Part shown: positions 54,065 to 63,120 of the stretch, one piece after another
How positions within the stretch are numbered: the first letter of the stretch is position 1
Layout: every line of letters starts with the position of its first letter
Assembly: GCA_021907015.1 (NCBI GenBank)
Contig: CP091064.1
Location: forward strand, 1,488,001-1,552,000
Reading direction: 5' to 3'
Source: Pectobacterium sp. PL152
GTDB lineage: Bacteria; Pseudomonadota; Gammaproteobacteria; Enterobacterales; Enterobacteriaceae
Length of the DNA: 64,000 nucleotides
Position numbers and translations under genes: made by a program
Notes under the pieces: model-generated
What the model was told of the DNA's origin: nothing
The model's database searches: none
What the model saw: only the letters and a program-made list of their open reading frames with translations

Positions 54065-55116
54065 TATTTCATCCCCGTGTTGGCAATCCCCGTCGTGATG
54101 TATTTTTGCAGGAAGACGAACACCGCCGTCACCGGCAGAAGCGAGAGCATCGTCATCGCCAGTATATAATGCCACTGCACCGAGAACTGCCCCTGAAACG
54201 CGTTCAGACCGATTTGCAGCGTAAAATTATCCTGACTGGAGAGGACGATCAGCGGCCAGAGGAAATCGTTCCAGCGCCAGATCACCGAGAAGATCGCCAG
54301 CACGGCCAGCGCGGGGGCGGTTAACGGCAGGATGATCTTCCAGTAAATACGGAACTCGCTGGCGGCATCGATGCGCGCCGCCTCGATCAGCTCATCGGGG
54401 ATGGTCAGCATATATTGTCGTAACAGGAATACGCCCGTCGGTGTCGCGACCGTAGGAATAATCACGCCCCACAGGTTGTCGCCCATGTTCAGGCCAATCA
54501 CCACCAGGAACGTCGGCACCATGACCACCGACAGCGGAATCATCATGGTGGAAAGAAACAGCGTCAGCACCGTACCCCGCCCGCGAAATTCATATTTCGA
54601 CAGCGCAAACGCCGCCATCGAACTGAGCAACAGGGTCAGCAGCGTCGCCATCACCGTCACGAATACGGTGTTTTTCAGGTACGTCGTAAAGTGGAACTTC
54701 GTCAGCGGCGTGGCGTAGTTATCCATCTCCAGATGCAGCGCTTTCATCGGCACCAGATCTTTGGTCGGTACACGTACCACCTCGCTCGGCGCATCCGGAT
54801 TCACCAGTTGTGCGATCAGGCCGATGCGCCGCACCAGCGCCATCGTTTTCGCGTCGCCGTCTTCCTGCTTAACCTGCCACAGCTCCAGCGGCTTCGGGTA
54901 CTCCGGTAGCGTGATGGTATCCGCCGCCTGCGGCAGAAAGCTGGGCGGAAAGCGGTTGATCTCCGCCGGCGTTTTGAACGACGACATCGCCGCCCACATC
55001 ACTGGAATCAGCACCAGCAGCGTGCCGACCACCAGCCAGACCCAGCTCATGATATCGGTGATGTGAATGCGTCCCGGATGACGGGTGCGGGTGAGAAATG
55101 CGATTATCTTCATCAT
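54064..55116 (-). CDS. Carbohydrate ABC transporter permease, MalG type
   Basis: A 350-residue inner-membrane permease. Six or so helices surround a large periplasmic insertion (residues about 45-120). The ATPase-coupling EAA loop reads ELIEAARIDAASEFRIYWKI and continues to PLTAPAL. The C-terminus (FVFLQKYITTGIANTGMK) is typical of MalG/UgpE-like proteins. It follows the MalF-type permease by 11 bp, with an intact frame. Confidence 0.92.
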   Translation of the reverse strand: MMKIIAFLTRTRHPGRIHITDIMSWVWLVVGTLLVLIPVMWAAMSSFKTPAEINRFPPSFLPQAADTITLPEYPKPLELWQVKQEDGDAKTMALVRRIGLIAQLVNPDAPSEVVRVPTKDLVPMKALHLEMDNYATPLTKFHFTTYLKNTVFVTVMATLLTLLLSSMAAFALSKYEFRGRGTVLTLFLSTMMIPLSVVMVPTFLVVIGLNMGDNLWGVIIPTVATPTGVFLLRQYMLTIPDELIEAARIDAASEFRIYWKIILPLTAPALAVLAIFSVIWRWNDFLWPLIVLSSQDNFTLQIGLNAFQGQFSVQWHYILAMTMLSLLPVTAVFVFLQKYITTGIANTGMK

Positions 55117-55127
55117 GGCTCCCGTTA

Positions 55128-56123
55128 TTATTTCCCTTCCAGCCGACGCGTCAGCAGGAACTGCAACGCCGTCAGGATCATCAGCACCACGCCCATCAAC
55201 ACAGAAGCCGCCGAGGCCAGCCCGTAGAGCGACGCGTTAGACGAAAAAGCGGTCTGGTAGATGTACTGTACGATAAAGCTGTTGGCCGTACCGGGGCCGC
55301 CACCGTTGGTTAACACCCAGGCTTCATCGAAGATCTGCACGCTGTTGATAGTCAGCAGAATCACCACCACCAGAATGTTCGGTGCCAGCAGCGGCAGCGT
55401 CAGGCGATAAAAACCGCGCCAGCGCGAGGTGCCGTCCACCGCCGCGGCCTCATAAATATCACGCGGGATCGCCTGCAATCCGGCCAGTAGAATCAGGGTA
55501 TAAAACCCGACGTGAAACCAGACGGAGACAAACACCACCCAGAAGCGCGACAGCGTCGGATCGAGCAGGAAGGTAATCGGCTGGCCGCCCAGCGACGACA
55601 GCACCAGATTCAGCAGGCCGTTGCGGTTAAGGAACCACTGCCAGATCAGACCCACCACCACCGGCGACAGCAGCACCGGATAGAAGAACATGGCGCGGAA
55701 AAAGCCTCGGGCGATAATCTTGCGGTTGAGGATTAGCGCCGTCACCAGCGCTACCAGCAGCGTGCAGAGCACGTTGAAAAAGGTGAACGACACCGTGTTG
55801 TAGACACCGGTCCAGAACAGATCTTGTTCACAGCTTGACGGCTCGGCGTAGTTGCCGCAGCTCAGCAACGTGGCAAAGTTATCCACGCCCACGTAGGGGC
55901 GTTCCCACAGCAGAATATTGGTGCCGCCGGTAAAGGCGTAGCACACCGCCAGCAGAATCGGAATAAAGACAAAAACGGCAAACAGCAGCATATTCGGCGC
56001 GATAAAAAACCACGGCATCACTTTGCGACCACCGAGTTTTTGTAGCAGATTCACTGCTTTCTCTACTGGCGTCACCAGCTTATCAACCAGCGAGCCTGCG
56101 GGCAGTAAGGCAATCTTTCTCAT
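55128..56123 (-). CDS. Carbohydrate ABC transporter permease, MalF/UgpA type
   Basis: A 331-residue membrane permease with about six helices. The EAA loop is DIYEAAAVDGTSRWRGFYRL with PLLAPNIL after it. It pairs with the MalG-type permease; the two share an operon with the ATPase. There is a periplasmic stretch containing CGNYAEPSSCEQD that could form a disulfide. It reads intact. Confidence 0.92.
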   Translation of the reverse strand: MRKIALLPAGSLVDKLVTPVEKAVNLLQKLGGRKVMPWFFIAPNMLLFAVFVFIPILLAVCYAFTGGTNILLWERPYVGVDNFATLLSCGNYAEPSSCEQDLFWTGVYNTVSFTFFNVLCTLLVALVTALILNRKIIARGFFRAMFFYPVLLSPVVVGLIWQWFLNRNGLLNLVLSSLGGQPITFLLDPTLSRFWVVFVSVWFHVGFYTLILLAGLQAIPRDIYEAAAVDGTSRWRGFYRLTLPLLAPNILVVVILLTINSVQIFDEAWVLTNGGGPGTANSFIVQYIYQTAFSSNASLYGLASAASVLMGVVLMILTALQFLLTRRLEGK

Positions 56124-56146
56124 GTCGTCCTCTCCCGTCGCGATAA

Positions 56147-57238
56147 TTAATGCGCGGTGCAGCGCGGTAATGTGTCATCCGTTTCGCTATCGAACAGATG
56201 GCAATACGCCGCTGGAAAGCGGACGAACACCGACTCACCTGCGGCGAACTCGCGGTGCTGCGCCAGATGGACGATCATCTCGTCGTCAATGCCGCCCATT
56301 CGCCCGTAGATGAAAGTCTCATGTCCCATCATCTCGCAGCGATCGACGCACAGCGCAATCCCCTCGCCTTCTTCCACCAGTTCACAGTGTGAAGGGCGAA
56401 TACCGAGCGTGACGTTTTGCCCGACGGTGCCGATAAACGGCAGCACCAGACGATTACCGGACGGGCATTGCACCTCGACGCCATCCGCGCAGGTGGCGAC
56501 AATCTGCGCCGGGAACATGTTCATACGCGGCGAGCCAATGAAGCCCGCGACAAATTTGTTTTTCGGCCGATTGAACAGCTCCAATGGCGTGCCAACCTGC
56601 TCAATGCGACCCGCGTTCAGCACCACAATGCGCTGCGCCATCGTCATCGCTTCCACCTGATCGTGAGTCACGTAAATCATGGTGGTACGCAGTTTCTGGT
56701 GCAGGCGGGACAGCTCGCCGCGCGTCTGCACGCGCAGCTTGGCATCCAGATTAGAGAGCGGTTCATCAAACAGGAACAGATCGGGTTCGCGTACGATCGC
56801 ACGACCAATGGCTACACGCTGCTGCTGTCCACCCGACAACGCGCGCGGCTTGCGATCCAGATAGGGTTCCAGCCCCAACATACGCGCCGCTTCATCAATA
56901 CGGCTGTTAATTTCCACTTTAGGGAAGTGCAGATTTTCCAGCCCAAATGCGAGGTTCTTACGCACCGAGAGGTGCGGATAGAGCGCGTACGACTGGAACA
57001 CCATCGCAATCTTGCGTTCCGCCGGCGTGAGGTCATTCACCTTGCGCTTGTCGATCCACAGTTCACCGCTGCTGATTTCCTCCAGTCCGGCAATCATGCG
57101 TAGCAGCGTGGATTTTCCACAGCCCGACGGACCGACAAAGACCATGAACTCGCCGCCATGAATCGTTAGGTCCACGCCTTTGATGATGTTCACCGCACCA
57201 TAACTTTTGTGGACGTTTTTTAGTTCCAGACTCGCCAT
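56147..57238 (-). CDS. Sugar ABC transporter ATP-binding protein, UgpC/MalK type
   Basis: A 363-residue ATPase that powers the transporter. Walker A is [12 protein letters not shown], the signature is [15 protein letters not shown], and Walker B is [13 protein letters not shown]-loop [14 protein letters not shown]-terminal TOBE-type regulatory domain of about 120 residues follows. The start at 57238 is preferred over the ATG 15 bp upstream because the conserved [14 protein letters not shown] begins there. It is two bases from the end of the hydrolase gene upstream. It reads intact. Confidence 0.93.
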   Translation of the reverse strand: MASLELKNVHKSYGAVNIIKGVDLTIHGGEFMVFVGPSGCGKSTLLRMIAGLEEISSGELWIDKRKVNDLTPAERKIAMVFQSYALYPHLSVRKNLAFGLENLHFPKVEINSRIDEAARMLGLEPYLDRKPRALSGGQQQRVAIGRAIVREPDLFLFDEPLSNLDAKLRVQTRGELSRLHQKLRTTMIYVTHDQVEAMTMAQRIVVLNAGRIEQVGTPLELFNRPKNKFVAGFIGSPRMNMFPAQIVATCADGVEVQCPSGNRLVLPFIGTVGQNVTLGIRPSHCELVEEGEGIALCVDRCEMMGHETFIYGRMGGIDDEMIVHLAQHREFAAGESVFVRFPAAYCHLFDSETDDTLPRCTAH

Positions 57239-57240
57239 TG

Positions 57241-58347
57241 TCAGCCCTCGCAAACAGAATCTAACTGTGCCAATAACATCAGCATGACCAGCGCCTGCCC
57301 GTAAGGCACGGCAACATTGGGAATATCGCGATAGAACTGTAAGTCGTGCCCCATCGCCGTGCCGTCCGAGACACCCTGCACCACGCCCTGTGCATCAATC
57401 TGCGCAACCACGGCGGCATAGCCTTTTTCCAGTACGTCCTGCGGGAAATCGCGCAGCATCCCCAGCCGACGCGCCGTCAGAATGCCAGCGATAAACCCGG
57501 CGCTGGCGGAGGTCTCCAGCGGTGAATCTGGATCGTCCAGCAGCGTGTGCCACAGGCCGGACTCGTGCTGGCAGCGCGCCAGCGTGGTCGTTTGCTGTTC
57601 CAGAATCGCTTCCAGCGTGCGCAGTACCGGCGCGGACAGCTCATCTTCTGCCAGCACCCGCATTTCCGGCAGCACCAGCGTGATCCAGGCGTTGCCGCGC
57701 CCCCAGAATGCGTTGGCATAGTGATGACGACCGACGAACGTCCAGCCGTGATACCACAGCCCGCTACGCACATCGGCCAGATAGCGCGCGTGCGTGACGA
57801 GCTGGTATTCGGCCTCTTCAATCAGATCGCGGCGGGAGAGCAATTTCCCCGCGACCACCAGAAACAGACCGGCCATAAACAGCGTGTCATCCCACAGTTG
57901 CCCGGTGTTCGGACGCTCTTTCACCGTGTGCTGGAAGCCGCCGTCCTCGGTTTTCGGCAGCGAGTGCAGCAGCCAGTCCGCCCAATCGCTCACGGTTTCA
58001 CGCCACTGCGCGGGGGCATCCGGTTTGTCCTGACACAGTAACGCCAACACCAGCATCGGCGCCGTCGAATTGATCTGACGCGGCGGCAGCCCAGCATTCA
58101 GCTTTTGCTGATACCAGTTCGCCAGCGTCGTCAGCATGGTGTCGTCCTGCGTCAAATGCGCCAGCTTCCAGAAACCGTACAGCCCGACGCCGACTTCCCA
58201 ATCCCACTCTTCGAATTGAATCGTCAGTCCGGCGTCCGGCGTGTCGTCCTGCGTCACGCTGTCGATTGCTTTCAGGCGGCAAAATGCCCGCGCCACCTGC
58301 GCCAGCAGCGCTTCGGTTTGTTGTCGGTTAAGTGAACCTGTCTGCAT
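57241..58347 (-). CDS. Glycoside hydrolase GH88/GH105-like (unsaturated uronyl hydrolase)
   Basis: A 368-residue (alpha/alpha)6-barrel enzyme that removes 4,5-unsaturated uronic acid from oligosaccharides. Family segments are [39 protein letters not shown] (with the WDD active-site acids), [20 protein letters not shown] and [16 protein letters not shown]. No signal peptide, so it acts in the cytoplasm on imported substrate. The ATG at 58347 lies one base after the stop of the preceding 820-residue gene. It is within the transporter operon, which fits uptake of an unsaturated oligosaccharide. Polymer is unknown. Confidence 0.88.
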   Translation of the reverse strand: MQTGSLNRQQTEALLAQVARAFCRLKAIDSVTQDDTPDAGLTIQFEEWDWEVGVGLYGFWKLAHLTQDDTMLTTLANWYQQKLNAGLPPRQINSTAPMLVLALLCQDKPDAPAQWRETVSDWADWLLHSLPKTEDGGFQHTVKERPNTGQLWDDTLFMAGLFLVVAGKLLSRRDLIEEAEYQLVTHARYLADVRSGLWYHGWTFVGRHHYANAFWGRGNAWITLVLPEMRVLAEDELSAPVLRTLEAILEQQTTTLARCQHESGLWHTLLDDPDSPLETSASAGFIAGILTARRLGMLRDFPQDVLEKGYAAVVAQIDAQGVVQGVSDGTAMGHDLQFYRDIPNVAVPYGQALVMLMLLAQLDSVCEG

Positions 58348-58348
58348 G

Positions 58349-60811
58349 TCATGGGTTTCCTGTGTTGAACTGCGGGACGACCGGGACATCGTCGGGAAAA
58401 ATGAAAGGCTGCTGCGCCACGCTGAATCCTGCCGTGTGGCTAAAGGCCAGTTCGCCGTAATCGGGATCGTCGATGCGTACACCGTCGCGGTCCTGTATCA
58501 GCGAACGCCCTCGGAAGCGGGCAGCGAATGCAGCGAATCCTTGCGCGCCGTCGCCGCTGTCCACGGCAACGAACCAGACGTTCTGTTCGCCATACGCGCG
58601 TAGTTCGCCTTCCGCCTGCTGGCCTGCGGTCGCAAACGGCTGCAATCCGGCGGGATTATGGAAGGCGGCATAGCCGTTGCCGCCGCGTACGAAGCACCAG
58701 ACGTCTTCAACGATGACGTCATCCAGCGCGGTTTGTGGCAGATAAAGATGTGTCCACGGGCGGACATCCTGTTGCAGATCGAACACCATCAGCGCGCGAT
58801 TACTGTGCTGCATCAGGTGCGGCAAACGCCCGTTGCCCGCCCAGTAAGAAGGACGGTGTACGCCGTCAGGACGATCCTCGCCGGGGTGGTTCACCCACAG
58901 GCGGGCGGCATAGTGCGTGCCCAGCCGCACATCCAGCAGATGCTGCTGATGTCCTGGCTGGCCGGGGTGATGATCGAAAACGCAAGAAAAGGCAACATCC
59001 TGCTGCTTCCAGGCGATGATGCGGGCGCTGCGATTCAGCCCTTGCACCCAACGTGCTTCTGCACCGTGCGGCAGTGACCAGTGTGCAATCCGATCCGTCG
59101 TTTCCGGCGGTTGATAGTCGCTCAGGCACAGCAGCGGCAGTGCGGCGCAGTGCGGAATCAGCCAGCCCTCGCCCCACATCAGCGCACACAAACCGGACAG
59201 CTCGGTCAACATGCCGGAACGCAGCTCTTTATCGTAGGCGCGTCCCATGGTGCCAACCGCGACGCCGTTCTGATGTACCCACGCCGTCATCAGCATGATG
59301 CGGTCAATCACCACGCGAGATTTCTCGCGCAGATCGGCGTCCTGTGCCAGTTCGTACAGCGCCACCAGCCCAATCAGATCGATGGGGTAATAGGCCGCCG
59401 AGTTCCACTCCACCAGCCCGTGCTCCAGAATGGAATCAAACCAGCGCGTCAGGCGTTCGTGAGCCATCGCCTTTTGCTCCAGACCACGGCGACCGCTGCA
59501 CGGGAAGGTCTCATCGGGGAAATTTTGTCCGGCCAGATACTGCGCAACGTGGAAACACAGACAGTGGTTTTCACTCCAGAACCACATGGTGTCGTTGCCC
59601 GGTTCATCAATCCAGTAGCGGAAACCGAGAATGGCGCTACGCACGCGACGCCAGTCCTGCGGCGGCAATTGCTGCCCCTGATAGCGCTGCCACAGCCAAA
59701 TCAACGGCACCAGTTGGAAATCGGCACAGTCTTCGCGGCGGCTGATTTTCTGCAATGCGCTGTTGAGAATCGGCACGGTGGCATCGCTGCCCTCACCTGT
59801 CGCGACAATCGCCAGCAGCCGCCCGAGGCGCTCAAAACCGTGCAGCGCGGTATGGCGCAATACCGCCTCACGCCGCGCGGCCAGCGTCGGTAACGCGGGC
59901 ATCGTTTGTTCAGGCAAGCGCCCAAAGCTGAGCGTGCGCGTCAGCGTAATACCGTTGCAGGTCGCGGCGCAGACCAGATCGTAGTAGCCCACCAGAGCGG
60001 AGGGTAAATCCACCTGCCAGCCCAGATTACTAGCAGGCAGCGTCTGTTTCTGCTGCCATGCGGGGACAGATTCGTTGACGTTGCCAATCAGCCGATGCGC
60101 CATCGTCACGGACTCCGGCAACGGCTGCGTGCTGTTCAGCACCAGTACGGGCGGTTGAATCAGGTTATTTTCCAGCGTCAGCCCGTTTATCCAGCCATCC
60201 AGCGCGGTCAGTTGTGCGCTGAGCGCCGCGTCGTCATCAAGCTGCCAGAAGAGCGTGTCTTCCCCCTGATAGCACAGGCTGAACAGGTAATCGGTATCGC
60301 GCTCGCACAGTTCTTCGCTATGTACCACCAGCGTGTTCGCCCCTGCTTTCAGCGACAGCGTGATAACACAGGTTTGTTCGGTATTACGGGTAAAGGGCGT
60401 AAAGCGGGCAACCTGCTCGCCGTTCAACCACAGCGTGACGCCGCCGCAGGTGCTGAGCATAAAGGGTGCCGGCTGCGCGCTATCGCTGTGGATCACGCAG
60501 CGGGAAAAGCGCTGAACGTGAACCGGACACGGCCAGAAATCGCTGAAATTCACGCTGCGGCTTTCATCGCCGCCGCTCCACATCAGCGGGAAGCGTAAAT
60601 TGTCCGGCAACGCCACCTCGCGCTTTGCCTCTTCCTGCAAAAAACGCACGCGGCAGGGCAGCACACCAACATCGACAAAGCCGTTAATAAAGCGGTAATT
60701 CACCTTATCCGGCAGCGTATCCGGTTCGGCGAAATAACGTTTTTCCGTCAATTCGGTAATCAAAAACCGATTAATGACGCCGTTCTTCTTTAATTTCCAA
60801 CCGATATTCAT
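58349..60811 (-). CDS. Large uncharacterised protein, probable (alpha/alpha) toroid carbohydrate enzyme
   Basis: 820 residues, intact, no signal peptide. The N-terminal third (about 1-300) looks like beta-sandwich modules (VNFSDFWPCPVHVQRFSRC). The centre (about 390-570) is helix-rich with the motif WFWSENHCLCFHVAQYLAGQ, then NFPDETFPCSGRRGLEQKAM, VEWNSAAYYPIDLIGLVALY and GTMGRAYDKE. I recall a SENH-type pattern in uncharacterised toroid proteins but cannot name a family. The C-terminal part is beta-rich. It is the first gene of the minus-strand operon and overlaps the uronyl hydrolase region, so a role as a cytoplasmic lyase or hydrolase on the same substrate is plausible but unproven. Confidence 0.6.
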   Translation of the reverse strand: MNIGWKLKKNGVINRFLITELTEKRYFAEPDTLPDKVNYRFINGFVDVGVLPCRVRFLQEEAKREVALPDNLRFPLMWSGGDESRSVNFSDFWPCPVHVQRFSRCVIHSDSAQPAPFMLSTCGGVTLWLNGEQVARFTPFTRNTEQTCVITLSLKAGANTLVVHSEELCERDTDYLFSLCYQGEDTLFWQLDDDAALSAQLTALDGWINGLTLENNLIQPPVLVLNSTQPLPESVTMAHRLIGNVNESVPAWQQKQTLPASNLGWQVDLPSALVGYYDLVCAATCNGITLTRTLSFGRLPEQTMPALPTLAARREAVLRHTALHGFERLGRLLAIVATGEGSDATVPILNSALQKISRREDCADFQLVPLIWLWQRYQGQQLPPQDWRRVRSAILGFRYWIDEPGNDTMWFWSENHCLCFHVAQYLAGQNFPDETFPCSGRRGLEQKAMAHERLTRWFDSILEHGLVEWNSAAYYPIDLIGLVALYELAQDADLREKSRVVIDRIMLMTAWVHQNGVAVGTMGRAYDKELRSGMLTELSGLCALMWGEGWLIPHCAALPLLCLSDYQPPETTDRIAHWSLPHGAEARWVQGLNRSARIIAWKQQDVAFSCVFDHHPGQPGHQQHLLDVRLGTHYAARLWVNHPGEDRPDGVHRPSYWAGNGRLPHLMQHSNRALMVFDLQQDVRPWTHLYLPQTALDDVIVEDVWCFVRGGNGYAAFHNPAGLQPFATAGQQAEGELRAYGEQNVWFVAVDSGDGAQGFAAFAARFRGRSLIQDRDGVRIDDPDYGELAFSHTAGFSVAQQPFIFPDDVPVVPQFNTGNP

Positions 60812-60945
60812 ACGGAATCCTGTTTACGGCTTTGACAAATAAAATAACGAAAATGTATGGCTGCACGTATTTGCACTTTCGCTGTGCGTACGCTGCCAAT
60901 ATTTAGGGCAGCGAGTCATTTCCTGCACCGTAATATCGCAATTAA

Positions 60946-60961
60946 AATGCAAATTTGCATT
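60946..60961. promoter_or_regulatory. Palindromic operator candidate, copy 1
   Basis: AATGCAAATTTGCATT is a perfect 16-bp palindrome located about 135 bp upstream of the 820-residue gene. An identical copy lies at 61142. It may be the binding site of the LacI-family regulator encoded at 53015. Confidence 0.6.
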
Positions 60962-61026
60962 AAATTGCCATTTGCATTCATTTATTGACATTTCGCATTA
61001 ATAAATAAGATTCTCACGTTTATATA

Positions 61027-61042
61027 TGTGATTAATATCACA
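61027..61042. promoter_or_regulatory. CRP (cAMP receptor protein) site
   Basis: TGTGATTAATATCACA is a perfect TGTGA-N6-TCACA match. It sits in the divergent promoter region between the two carbohydrate arms, pointing to catabolite control of both. Confidence 0.85.
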
Positions 61043-61141
61043 AAAATGCTTTATTTAAATCAACATTTAAAATATCTTTAACCTGCCTCACATAAATCAG
61101 TCGAGGTTCTGTCCATGATTGCATGATGAAAATGACAGATG

Positions 61142-61157
61142 AATGCAAATTTGCATT
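61142..61157. promoter_or_regulatory. Palindromic operator candidate, copy 2
   Basis: A second exact AATGCAAATTTGCATT, about 108 bp before the solute-binding protein gene and 196 bp from the first copy. The pair flanks the CRP site, one near each promoter. Confidence 0.6.
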
Positions 61158-61264
61158 AATTAAAAAACAGCCTAAATCTCAGGAATAAAATAAACCCCGT
61201 CGCCAACGCCAGGGTATTTACGTCATTAATCAAACATCAGATGTGCTCACCAACGGAGAGGTTT

Positions 61265-62572
61265 ATGATGCGTTCCAACACCGCGTTATTTTTTTCCGCC
61301 CTTGCACTGGGGTTATTCAGCAGCAGCGCGTTAGCCGCTAAAACGCAAATAACATTTTTATATAGTGACGACGATCCCGAATTAGTGCATTTCATGGAGC
61401 AGAAAGTAAAAGCTTTCTCCCAAAGCAATGAGCGCATCGATGTGAATTTTGTCAGCACCGGCTATAACGCGCTGCAAACGCAGTTACCGATGCAGCTGGC
61501 GGCGGGCTTAGGCCCGGATATTGCCAAAACCACACAAATGGGATTGCTCGGGTATACGCTGGATTTGCGCCCTTACCTGAAAGACCCCGCCGACTTTGAG
61601 AAACGCTACAGCGCCGGTATCGAAAAGATCATGCGCGTGAAAGGCGTGCATAAAGCCGATGCGCTGCCGGGCTTTGTCGCGTCCTGGACGGCCGATCTAC
61701 CGTTCGTTAACGTGACGCTGTTTGAACAGGCGGGCGTTCCTCTGCCGCAGCCGGGTTATACGATTGATGATTTGATGAAAGCCTCGAAGCTGGTCGCGGA
61801 AAAAACCGGTGTACATATCCCCTTCACCATCGACCGCAGCGGTTTCCGCTTCTCCGGCCCGGCCTACTCTTACGGCGCACGCTACGATAAAGACGGGCTG
61901 ATCAACTTCCCGGACGCCGCCGCGCAGCAGTGGATTAAAGATCTGAAACGCTGGTCAGATGAAGGCGTGTTCCCACGAGAAATGTGGGGCGCAGCGGGCG
62001 GCGGTCAGTACAAGAGCATGGCGGACGATTTCGTGAACGGCAACATCGTGACCTACTTCTCCGGCAACTGGCTGTTGAACCAGTTCAGTAAGCAGATTGG
62101 CGACGGTTTTGACTGGAAAGTCCTGCCTGCGCCGTGCAAAGAGAAATGCATCTCGATGGGCGGAGCGACCTTCATCATGCCGTTCACCACCACCAAACAC
62201 CCGCAGGAAGTGGCCGAATTCATGGAGTGGCTGGGCAGCGAACCGCTACAGCGTGAGATTGCCGAGCGCTTCAATATCATCGTCGGCGCGGATATTACCG
62301 ATCTGCACTACCAGACCAAAGATAAGCACGTGATCGACGGCCTGAACACCGCGCGCGAAGAGATCAAAAAGATCCCGTCTTACGTCTTTGATTGGGAACG
62401 CATGGAAAGTCTGGGCGCAAACGAACTGTACCCGATCATTCTGACGCGCTTTACCCAATACCTGAACGATCAGGTGTCGTTTGATGAGTACCTGCGCCTG
62501 ACGTCAAACGATGTGAAGCGCCTCAACGAGACGATCGCGACGAATCAACAACAGCGGAAAAACGCACCGTGA
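61265..62572 (+). CDS. Sugar ABC transporter substrate-binding protein
   Basis: A 435-residue periplasmic binding protein of solute-binding family 1. The signal peptide spans residues 1-23 (MMRSNTALFFSALALGLFSS, then SALA). Typical segments are ITFLYSDDDPELVHFMEQKV, MQLAAGLGPDIAKTTQMG and GGATFIMPFTTTKHPQEVAE. The two cysteines in APCKEKCISM may pair. The ATG at 61265 has GGAGAGG upstream. It is the missing component for the minus-strand permeases and ATPase, transcribed divergently from them, and is the first gene of the plus-strand operon. Confidence 0.92.
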   Translation: MMRSNTALFFSALALGLFSSSALAAKTQITFLYSDDDPELVHFMEQKVKAFSQSNERIDVNFVSTGYNALQTQLPMQLAAGLGPDIAKTTQMGLLGYTLDLRPYLKDPADFEKRYSAGIEKIMRVKGVHKADALPGFVASWTADLPFVNVTLFEQAGVPLPQPGYTIDDLMKASKLVAEKTGVHIPFTIDRSGFRFSGPAYSYGARYDKDGLINFPDAAAQQWIKDLKRWSDEGVFPREMWGAAGGGQYKSMADDFVNGNIVTYFSGNWLLNQFSKQIGDGFDWKVLPAPCKEKCISMGGATFIMPFTTTKHPQEVAEFMEWLGSEPLQREIAERFNIIVGADITDLHYQTKDKHVIDGLNTAREEIKKIPSYVFDWERMESLGANELYPIILTRFTQYLNDQVSFDEYLRLTSNDVKRLNETIATNQQQRKNAP

Positions 62573-63120
62573 AATGGCAACTGAGGGAGATCGACATTGA
62601 TGGCGATCGCCCCTTTGATCGGGCGCAGGAAAGTGCGTTGTGCGAACAGCGCTGGCCGGGGCAAAGCCGCTGTCTGCTGGTCAGCGGCGGTTTTACTCGG
62701 CTGCTGCACTGGCATGACGGCCTCCTGACCTGCCGCGGCGGCGACAGCTTTCCTATCGGCAATCCGGCCAGCCTGTCGCGGCTGGGGCTGTGGGCGGTAC
62801 AGGAGATGCTACAGGCCGTTGAGGGCATCACGCCGCTTACGCCGCTCAGTGAAGCGCTGTTTCTGCACGTCGATAAGCATGTCGATCGGGTTATCGACTG
62901 GTCAAAGCAGGCGCAGGCCGCTGACTACAGCACGCTCGGACAAATAGTGCTGGCACACCCGCAGGATGCGCTGGCGGTGCAGTTGCTGACCCGCTGCGCT
63001 GGCGAGCTAGCCCTGTTGATCAACAGCCTGCCAGATTCACAGACTGACGCCGTCGATCTCTGCGGCGATCTGGCGGCTGCCTGCCTTCCCTATCTGGATT
63101 CAGGAGCTCGCACATCATGA
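62569..63120 (+). CDS. Truncated BadF/NagK-like protein lacking the N-terminal kinase lobe
   Basis: A 183-residue protein that starts with GTG and overlaps the previous gene by 4 bp (GTGA) and the next by 4 bp (ATGA). It aligns by eye to the C-terminal part of the next gene: LLVSGGFTRLLHWHDGLLTC / GGDSFPIGNPASLSRLGLWA versus VVIAGTGSCGLAWQNQTIT / GGHEFPISDQGSGARLGLAA, and ADYSTLGQIVLAHPQ versus GDYAQFARHVFDCAQQ. The N-terminal phosphate loop (DGGGTG) is absent and the second loop has changed (GTGS to SGGF). It is probably inactive as a kinase; a regulatory or complex-forming role is inference. Confidence 0.65.
   Translation: MKWQLREIDIDGDRPFDRAQESALCEQRWPGQSRCLLVSGGFTRLLHWHDGLLTCRGGDSFPIGNPASLSRLGLWAVQEMLQAVEGITPLTPLSEALFLHVDKHVDRVIDWSKQAQAADYSTLGQIVLAHPQDALAVQLLTRCAGELALLINSLPDSQTDAVDLCGDLAAACLPYLDSGARTS

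Noticed and set aside
58473-60598. Several plus-strand open frames opposite the 820-residue gene
   Set aside because: High-GC shadows of the minus-strand gene; none has a ribosome site or known domain.
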